Of a stretch of DNA of 64,000 nt, positions 56,070 to 64,000 are shown piece after piece. Origin of the DNA: Ahaetulla prasina (taxonomy: Eukaryota; Chordata; Lepidosauria; Squamata; Colubridae); assembly GCF_028640845.1 (NCBI RefSeq), contig NC_080546.1, positions 29,967,020 through 30,031,019 of the forward strand, written 5' to 3'. The position numbers were made by a program, and so were the translations under genes. The notes under the pieces are model-generated. The model had not been told where the DNA came from and ran no database searches. It worked only from the letters and a program-made list of their open reading frames with translations. Within the stretch, counting starts at the first letter, position 1; every line of letters begins with the position of its first letter.

Positions 56070-57380
56070 TATTTTCAAGTTCTTTTGCCTCTTCTTTTTC
56101 TTGACTGTACCCCTGAACATTTTCAAGATGTGTGTGCACACAGGCGTACACACACAGATATTATAATGATTCTTCTGAATAAGTGTGATGTCTATGTGGT
56201 ACTATAGTACAGGAATCTGAAAAAGGAGGAAGTCCTGAAAATCAGATAGATCTTTAGGCAAAGTTCTCAAAGAAAGTGCCTCTGTATAATTTATCCCTTC
56301 ATCACATCATATTTGTTCAGAACATCCCTGATTCTTAGAAGAGATTTTGAGGAGCTCTGAGTCTGTGACCAAAGCAAACAAGTGTGTTTGTGTGTGTATT
56401 TGTGTGTGTGCGTGTGTGTATAAACAATGAATTCAATACTCCCATGATTATTATAGATAAAAAGGAAGTTGGTAGAAGAGTGCTTTTAATTTATATGAAT
56501 TTTTGGAAAGCAGGATGCCAGTGTTTTTAATAGGCATGCAATAGATTCTGTGCAACCAATTTTTCCCATCTTCATGGTATATTATTTACCTCAGGGAAAG
56601 AGTGAACTGTGTCACACAAGTTTCAGAAACATTGCTCAGAGAAAGGGGGAAAATAGGGAGCTTCTTTAGGTGGCTCCTTTCTTAAATGAATCTCATAATT
56701 GCAGATTTTCAGGAAGGTTGTTCCTGTAAATCCCATAGGCGATGTTGTTACGATCACTCTGGGGCATCAGACGGTATTTAACAGTTCAGATTGTCTAGGA
56801 TAACAGGAATGTTGTTATGTTGAATCCCTCTACCACCGGGAAGAAATGAGTTGTGACATATCAGGGAAGATTAAATTTGTAACAGAGCACATCTTAAGCA
56901 CTAGCTTATGATTTCACAGTAACATTAAAAGTCAACATTTAAGAAATATGACAGTTTGCTTGTCATTAGGATTTGATTGTCTGGAAAGAGCCATGACAAT
57001 GGCTTGTGTGAACCAAAGACAAGATTTGGGGGCTGTTTGCTTGCTAAATTCAGTTTTGTTTCCTCTCCTTAATTATTGGCCTGGCTGCTTTAAAACAAGG
57101 TAACAAATGACCATGCACATTTTGATCCATGAAAACCGTTTCTACATATTTATCTTTATCAATATCATATTTATATATGATTTTCATCACAAATATTTGT
57201 TTTTCTACATGAATATTAGATGCAAATATTGCTGTTACAACAGTCTGTTGTTATTACTGTTTTGCTCTGGCCTGTACATAGTTGTATCTTCTACTTTTTT
57301 ATTTCTTGCATGTAAATAGCGTTGTGTAAAATTATACAAAATGTGTGTCCTTCTGAAAGTTACAAGTGGATAAATATATA

Positions 57381-57889
57381 CCGTATTTTTTCAGATTATA
57401 AGATGCACCTTTTTCCCCGAAAAAAGAGGGTGAAAATCTGGGTGCGTTTTATATTCTGAACGTAGTCCCGTTCAGCTTCTCAAACAGAGGTTTCAGAGGC
57501 TGAAAAAAGCATCAGAAATGACTCAGAAAAAAAGCCCCAAACGGAGCTTCAGAAAAAAGCCCCAAACGGAGCTTCAGAAAAAAAGGCCCCAAATAGAGCT
57601 TCAGAAAAGAAGCCCCCAAACAGAGCTTCAGAGGCTTTTTTTTCTGAAGCTCTCTTTTGGAGGCTTTCAGAGGCAGAAAAAAGTTTTTTCTGAAACAGTT
57701 TCAGAGGCAGAAAAAAAAAGCAGAAAGAGCAAGGCACAGAACTCACAACCAAGGAACCTGTTGCTAAAATTCACCTCTGGGAACAGCTGATTGGGGGTAT
57801 TCTGGGAGGCCGATCCACCTGCCAATCAGCTTTTTTCTTATTTTCCTCCCCAAAAACTAAGGTACGTCTTTATATTCTGAAAAATACGG
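57381..57889. mobile_element. TA-flanked MITE with internal 25-bp-type repeats
   Basis: Termini CCGTATTTTTTCAGATTATA and TATATTCTGAAAAATACGG, flanked by TA at 57379-57380 and 57890-57891. Interior has four direct GCCCCAAACGGAGCTTCAGA-like units (57530-57630), whose frame reads as repeated KKxPQTELQ peptides; this 90-codon frame is a repeat shadow. Duplicate at 62134-62641. Confidence 0.88.
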
Positions 57890-58521
57890 TACATTGGGTA
57901 AGATACTTTTGGCTAGGTGTGGCTGTGATGGTCCTCTCCAGAGTGTCTTCAACTACATACAAAGACAAACTTCAACTCATTAATAAAAATTCTTCTTTTT
58001 TTGATCTCATCATCATCACCAAAAATCTGCTCCTGATTTCTGGTCTTTAAGATCAGATTTTTGGGCCAATCAAGCAGAGGTGATTGTTTCATAATAGCTA
58101 AGGCATTTCTACTCTGTTTCATTCATGGTGTGAATGTAATAGTGCTTGCTACCCCATATTTTGATGTTTCTTACTCATAAAAACATAGATTTATAATGAA
58201 TTTGGTTTTCTAAGGATGAGATCTGAAGAAAGACTCTGACAGATCTAGAGACTGTGCTTACAACAAAGGACATATTATAGAATCTTATTTTTTCAGTTGT
58301 AACATAATGAAAGAGAGATCATCAGAAAAAGAAAAACTGGTCCTTTTAAATTGTGATGCTGAAGAAAAATGTTGAACAATTATTCAATACTAGATAAAGT
58401 AAAGCCCGATTGCTAACAAAGCACCAATAATAAAGCAATGGTTTAATAAGAAAACAACATAATAAGAAAACAACTGTCAATGGAAAAAATCTTGATGCCT
58501 GGAAAAAGAAGTGGCTAAATA

Positions 58522-59854
58522 CCGTATATACTCGAGTATAAGCCGAGTTTTTCGGCACGTTTTTTGTGCTGAAAACCGCCCCCTCGGCTTATCCTCGAGT
58601 CTACCCTTGCAGAGCCGACCCAGGGAGAGGGTTTTTTGCCCTCGGGAACAGCTGGGCCGGCAGGACGAGCCCAAATGCTGCCGGCATGCTTTGCCAGCTC
58701 GGCCGGCTCGTTTTGGGGCGGCGGCTGGCCTCCGCGCTCGCCGCTTTTGATGGCGGCGGCGGCGGTGGTCGGCGGAGGGGCGGGGCGGAGGGGCGCTCGA
58801 CATTTCGCCTCCTGGCCCTCCTCTTGCCCGCGGTGGGGCGGAGGGGCGTTGTCACTCGCCTCCTCTCGAAAGCCGAAATTGAGTGCGGCGGCAGTGGGGT
58901 GGGTGGAGGTGAAGTGCCGGCTGGGGAGCCCGAGCCAATCCCGGCCCCCAGCCGCACTTCACGGCGGCCTCTGCCGCCGCACTCAATTTCGGCCGGAGAG
59001 GAGGGCGAGGTGACAACGCCCGCTGCGAGAGTGACAAACAAATAGAGTTCTTCGCTTGGCGTTTGTCACTCGCCTTCAAGTCGGTGAGAGGCGGTGCAGG
59101 CCGGCTGGGGAGCCCGAGCCAATCCCGGCCCCCAGCCGGCACTTCACGCGGCCTCCCCCACCCACCCCACTGCCGCCGCACTCAATTTCGCCGGAGAGGA
59201 GGGCGAGGTGACAACGCCAAGGCGAGAAGAACTCTCTTTATTTGTTTGTCACTCGCCTCGAGGGGCGGAGGGGCGTTCGCTCTTCGAAAGCCGAAATTGA
59301 GTGCGGCGGCAGTGGGGTGGGTGGGTGGCCGCCGTGAAGTGCCGGCTGGGGAGCCCGAGCCAATCCCGGCCCCCAGCCGCACTTCACGGCGGCCTCCTGC
59401 CGCCGCACTCAATTTCGGCCGGAGAGGAGGGCGAGGTGACAACGCCCGCGGGGCTAGAGTGACAAACAAATAGAGTTCTTCGCTTGGCGTTTGTCACTCG
59501 CCTCCTCTCGAAAGCCGAAATTGAGTGCGGCGGCAGTGGGGTGGGTGGAGGTGAAGTGCCGGCTGGGGAGCCCGAGCCAATCCCGGCCCCCAGCCGGCAC
59601 TTCACGGCGGCCTCTGCCGCCGCACTCAATTTCGCCGGAGAGGAGGGCGAGGGTGACAACGCCTCCGCCCACCGCGGGCAAGAGGAGGACGAGTGAGAGG
59701 CGAAATGTCGAACGCCCTCCGCCTCCGCCGACCACCGCCGCCGCCATCAAAAGCGGCGGAAGAAAACGCCGAGGCCAGCCGCCCCAAAACGAGCCGGCCG
59801 AGCTGGCAAAGCATGCCGGCACTTCAATCCCGGCCCCCAGCCGGCACTTCACGG
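58522..59854. mobile_element. Element B: 1.33-kb GC/CpG-rich foldback, right terminus missing
   Basis: Begins CCGTATATACTCGAGTATAA at a TA dinucleotide (58520-58521), with subterminal inverted repeats (AAGCCGAG...CTCGGCTTAT, GGCAC...GTGC). The rest is extremely GC-rich against an AT-rich background. It has nested inverted repeats: outer arms about 58680-58870 against 59640-59821, and four copies of a palindromic module in between (around 58872-59001, 59085-59190, 59290-59420, 59514-59637). No matching right terminus is present. Frames of up to 159 codons on both strands follow the repeats and are not credible genes. Confidence 0.85.
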
Positions 59855-60417
59855 CCTCTGAAACAGCTTCAGAAAAAAGGTGTAATGCATGAGAGGAACA
59901 AGATAGCAAGCCCAGTCCTGCATATGGAGATTCTCAGTCATTCAGTCATTCAAATTGCTGGGAGGCATAGGCAGATTTTTTTTCTTGTTTTCCTCCCCAA
60001 AAATGGTAGATGCGTCTTACACTCCGAAAAATATGGTACATATTCTACGACATGAGCAGATGAATCTGAGACAAAGATAATCTTATAAGTGATAAGCATC
60101 ACCCTGAATTGGATCAGGAAGCAAACTGGAAGGTGGTTCATCTTCCTCACTATCAATGTTAATGTTAATTCTGCAATAATGCACCCATTAATAGGCACAC
60201 AAATGTAATGTTGATCTTAGCTTTGGATTTAGCATTTTCCTTTGTAGGTTGTTAACTTTTCTTTTATGCAATTTTTTTTTGAATAGTAGACACCATCACA
60301 CACATGCAAAGTAAAATGTGTTGATTGGAAATTAATATCAATGAATTTGTAGATTCTTAAAATATTTTGGCTTGCCTGTGCTATCCCATCACCTCTTAAT
60401 TTGTGGTAGAGTACATA

Positions 60418-60818
60418 CCATATTTTTCAGAGTGTAAGGCGCTCCAGACTATAAGACGCACCTACCTTTTTTGGGGAGGACAACAAGAAAAAAAATCTGC
60501 CTCTGCCTCCCAGCACTTTGCCTCTTTGCAGCAAACAGCAAACAGCAGAGGCCGAAAATGGGGCATGTGGAGGTGGCAACGGCAATCCTGGCAGCCTGAA
60601 ACAGCTGACGGTCGGGAGGCCGATCCAACCAACAATCTTGTGCTAATCAGGCTGTGCTGAAGCTGAAACTGAAACGGGCTGTTTGCTGTTTTCTGCAAGG
60701 GAGGCAGAGGCCAAAGGGTGGGGGCCGGTGGGTGGGCAAGGCTACATTCAATGTATAACCCAAATTTTCACCCTCTTTTAGGGGGGGGGAAGTGCATCTT
60801 ATACGCTGAAAAATATGG
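60418..60818. mobile_element. TA-flanked MITE, duplicate of 55672-56069
   Basis: Same termini, flanked by TA at 60416-60417 and 60819-60820; a handful of substitutions and a longer G run. Confidence 0.88.
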
Positions 60819-62133
60819 TATTTTCAAGTTCTTTTGCCTCTTCTTTTTCTTGACTGTACCCCTGAACATTTTCAAGATGTGTGTGTGCACACAGGCGTGC
60901 ACACACACAGATATTATAATGATTCTTCTGAATAAGTGTGATGTCTATGTGGTACTATAGTACAGGAATCTGAAAAAGGAGGAAGTCCTGAAAATCAGAT
61001 AGATCTTTAGGCAAAGTTCTCAAAGAAAGTGCCTCTGTATAATTTATCCCTTCATCACATCATATTTGTTCAGAACATCCCTGATTCTTAGAAGAGATTT
61101 TGAGGAGCTCTGAGTCTGTGACCAAAGCAAACAAGTGTGTTTGTGTGTGTATTTGTGTGTGTGCGTGTGTGTATAAACAATGAATTCAATACTCCCATGA
61201 TTATTATAGATAAAAAGGAAGTTGGTAGAAGAGTGCTTTTAATTTATATGAATTTTTGGAAAGCAGGATGCCAGTGTTTTTAATAGGCATGCAATAGATT
61301 CTGTGCAACCAATTTTTCCCATCTTCATGGTATATTATTTACCTCAGGGAAAGAGTGAACTGTGTCACAAAAGTTTCAGAAACATTGCTCAGAGAAAGGG
61401 GGAAAATAGGGAGCTTCTTTAGGTGGCTCCTTTCTTAAATGAATCTCATAATTGCAGATTTTCAGGAAGGTTGTTCCTGTAAATCCCATAGGCGATGTTG
61501 TTACGATCACTCTGGGGCATCAGACGGTATTTAACAGTTCAGATTGTCTAGGATAACAGGAATGTTGTTATGTTGAATCCCTCTACCACCGGGAAGAAAT
61601 GAGTTGTGACATATCAGGGAAGATTAAATTTGTAACAGAGCACATCTTAAGCACTAGCTTATGATTTCACAGTAACATTAAAAGTCAACATTTAAGAAAT
61701 ATGACAGTTTGCTTGTCATTAGGATTTGATTGTCTGGAAAGAGCCATGACAATGGCTTGTGTGAACCAAAGACAAGATTTGGGGGCTGTTTGCTTGCTAA
61801 ATTCAGTTTTGTTTCCTCTCCTTAATTATTGGCCTGGCTGCTTTAAAACAAGGTAACAAATGACCATGCACATTTTGATCCATGAAAACCGTTTCTACAT
61901 ATTTATCTTTATCAATATCATATTTATATATGATTTTCATCACAAATATTTGTTTTTCTACATGAATATTAGATGCAAATATTGCTGTTACAACAGTCTG
62001 TTGTTATTACTGTTTTGCTCTGGCCTGTACATAGTTGTATCTTCTACTTTTTTATTTCTTGCATGTAAATAGCGTTGTGTAAAATTATACAAAATGTGTG
62101 TCCTTCTGAAAGTTACAAGTGGATAAATATATA

Positions 62134-62641
62134 CCGTATTTTTTCAGATTATAAGATGCACCTTTTTCCCCGAAAAAAGAGGGTGAAAATCTGGGTGCGT
62201 TTTATATTCTGAACGTAGCCCCGTTCAGCTTCTCAAACAGAGGTTTCAGAGGCTGAAAAAAGCATCAGAAATGGCTCAGAAAAAAAGCCCCAAACGGAGC
62301 TTCAGAAAAAAGCCCCAAACGGAGCTTCAGAAAAAAAGGCCCCAAATGGAGCTTCAGAAAAGAAGCCCCCAAACAGAGCTTCAGAGGCTTTTTTTTCTGA
62401 AACTCTCTTTTGGAGGCTTTCAGAGGCAGAAAAAAGTTTTTTCTGAAACAGTTTCAGAGGCAGAAAAAAAAAGCAGAAAGAGCAAGGCACAGAACTCACA
62501 ACCAAGGAACCTGTTGCTAAAATTCACGTCTGGGAACAGCTGATGGGGGTATTCTGGAAGGCCGATCCACCTGCCAATCAGCCTTTTTCTTATTTTCCTC
62601 CCCAAAAACTAAGGTACGTCTTTATATTCTGAAAAATACGG
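62134..62641. mobile_element. TA-flanked MITE, duplicate of 57381-57889
   Basis: Same termini, flanked by TA at 62132-62133 and 62642-62643; a few substitutions against copy A. Confidence 0.88.
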
Positions 62642-63267
62642 TACATTGGGTAAGATACTTTTGGCTAGGTGTGGCTGTGATGGTCCTCTCCAGAGTGTCT
62701 TCAACTACATACAAAGACAAACTTCAACTCATTAATAAAAATTCTTCTTTTTTTGATCTCATCATCATCACCAAAAATCTGCTCCTGATTTCTGGTCTTT
62801 AAGATCAGATTTTTGGGCCAATCAAGCAGAGGTGATTGTTTCATAATAGCTAAGGCATTTCTACTCTGTTTCATTCATGGTGTGAATGTAATAGTGCTTG
62901 CTACCCCATATTTTGATGTTTCTTACTCATAAAAACATAGATTTATAATGAATTTGGTTTTCTAAGGATGAGATCTGAAGAAAGACTCTGACAGATCTAG
63001 AGACTGTGCTTACAACAAAGGACATATTATAGAATCTTATTTTTTCAGTTGTAACATAATGAAAGAGAGATCATCAGAAAAAGAAAAACTGGTCCTTTTA
63101 AATTGTGATGCTGAAGAAAAATGTTGAACAATTATTCAATACTAGATAAAGTAAAGCCCGATTGCTAACAAAGCACCAATAATAAAGCAATGGTTTAATA
63201 AGAAAACAACATAATAAGAAAACAACTGGAAAAAATCTTGATGCCTGGAAAAAGAAGTGGCTAAATA

Positions 63268-64000
63268 CTATTACTGTTGACACAAGCAGGAGCTTACAGA
63301 AACTCAAAGCAGTGAGTTGCTGTGAAATGTTGCCCATCAGATCATTAAAAAGCCAAAAGCAAGTGAATGATTCAACAATTGCAACAAATAATGTAAAAGT
63401 ACATTACAATCTCTCAATCTAAAAATTAATTCCAGTTGATGAGATTTATACATTGATTTGTGGAAATGATAGTAAGACTCATTTAATGATTTCTTCATAT
63501 GTTTAGAAATAAGTTTTTTTTAAAATATTTCAAGTTTAAAATGGTTTAGTTTAAAACTAAATTTTGGCTGGAAAGCAACAGGTTAAGTTTTCTATGTGGG
63601 TTGGGTTTTATGTTTATATTTTCTTAGCCCTGGTTAGGAGAAATTTTCTCTTTGTTGTGCCAAAGTGATAGGGTTTCATTTGTTTGAAAACCTAGCATAC
63701 CCCAAGAGGTTACCTTAGTGTAGATTTTGTTTTCTCTGAAATAAATTGCTTATTGTCACAAACTGTCCAGCACTGCTGGGTTTTGAAAAGACCCCCAAGA
63801 AGTTTTTTTTTTCTTCCTAGTGGATGGGCAGAAATTTCTATATTGCAAGGTTTTTCAGTTCTGAAAACTGGAATACAATTTGCAGCTGTTTGGCTCGTGA
63901 CACTGATATGGATCTGATTGTACATTGTATGCTAAGGAACCATGGATGCAGCTGGAATAGAGGTTATGAATGTTAAAAGCAATGCAAAGGTTGCCCATTA
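63268..64000. other. Unannotated AT-rich DNA
   Basis: Right flank of the duplication; no recognisable repeat, exon or RNA. Confidence 0.5.

Larger units (their letters stand above)
55092..58521. repeat. Segment A: first copy of a 3.4-kb duplication
   Basis: Matches 59854-63267 with about fifteen single-base differences and several small indels, the largest 16 bp (55301-55316 present here, absent from A'). The offset falls from 4762 at the left to 4746 at the right. Contains two MITEs and otherwise non-coding DNA. Confidence 0.97.
59854..63267. repeat. Segment A': second copy of the 3.4-kb duplication
   Basis: Begins within the MITE corresponding to 54903-55274 at GCCTCTGAAACAGC and ends at the TA where B is inserted in copy A; here the sequence instead continues CTATTACTGTTGACAC. 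Therefore A' carries the empty B site. Confidence 0.97.

Noticed and set aside
57518..57790. 90-codon repeat protein (KKxPQTELQ units), also at 62271-62543
   Set aside because: Arises from short direct repeats within a MITE; no start context or conservation evidence.
58566..59909. Several GC-rich frames of 79-159 codons, suggesting a CpG-island gene
   Set aside because: Frames occur on both strands and in all phases, and follow the inverted repeats of element B; no start, splice or domain evidence.

Overview
The window reads as intergenic or intronic DNA of a squamate reptile, most likely an advanced (caenophidian) snake. The clues are: a CR1/L3-type LINE ending in an (ATTCT)n/(AATAG)n tail, as described for snake Snk1/L3 LINEs; BovB-tailed tRNA SINEs of the Sauria type; L2 3' ends followed by (AAAT)n or (AAT)n; squamate-style L1; and a hAT-like MITE family that recurs at least eight times, several copies with perfect 8-bp target duplications. 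No complete protein-coding cellular gene, tRNA gene, rRNA gene or CRISPR array can be supported. Nearly all longer open frames belong to decayed retrotransposons or are chance frames. Two short stretches have the form of internal exons on the + strand (15714-15764 and 36004-36067), so the window may lie inside long introns of an unidentified gene.

Layout. 1-3.3 kb: pyrimidine microsatellite, a MITE and an L2 LINE. 3.3-6.6 kb: unique AT-rich DNA. 6.6-17.2 kb: SINEs, LINE 3' ends and five hAT-like MITEs, plus the first candidate exon. 17.2-19.9 kb: mostly unique DNA with a PBX-MEIS/PREP-type motif near 18.79 kb. 19.86-22.24 kb: a 573-bp tandem duplication butted against a 5'-truncated L1 with an 11-bp target duplication. 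22.4-26.9 kb: a TA-flanked MITE, hAT-like elements, an L2 3' end and an L3-type reverse transcriptase fragment. 26.9-31.8 kb: a long minus-strand L1 (5' UTR, ORF1, most of ORF2) without its 3' end. 32.4-41.3 kb: an LTR-like segment, three SINEs, CR1 and L3 3' ends, the second candidate exon, an L2 and two hAT-like MITEs. 41.3-54.6 kb: mainly unique AT-rich DNA with microsatellites, old SINEs, one LINE 3' end and a palindrome-rich tandem repeat at 50.4-50.9 kb.

54.9-63.3 kb is the most unusual part. A segment of about 3.4 kb (A, 55092-58521) is repeated almost identically at 59854-63267 (A'). Between the copies lies a 1.33-kb, very GC- and CpG-rich foldback (B). B begins like a TA-targeted transposon, but its right terminus is missing and it is fused to the interior of another MITE through the shared bases GCCTCTG. 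This is either a recent non-allelic exchange or template switch, or an assembly join of two haplotypes.

There is no gene pathway to describe. The interacting parts are transposons and their apparent partners: L2 with an L2-tailed SINE, BovB (not itself seen) with the Sauria-type SINE, and LINE tails that appear to seed microsatellites.
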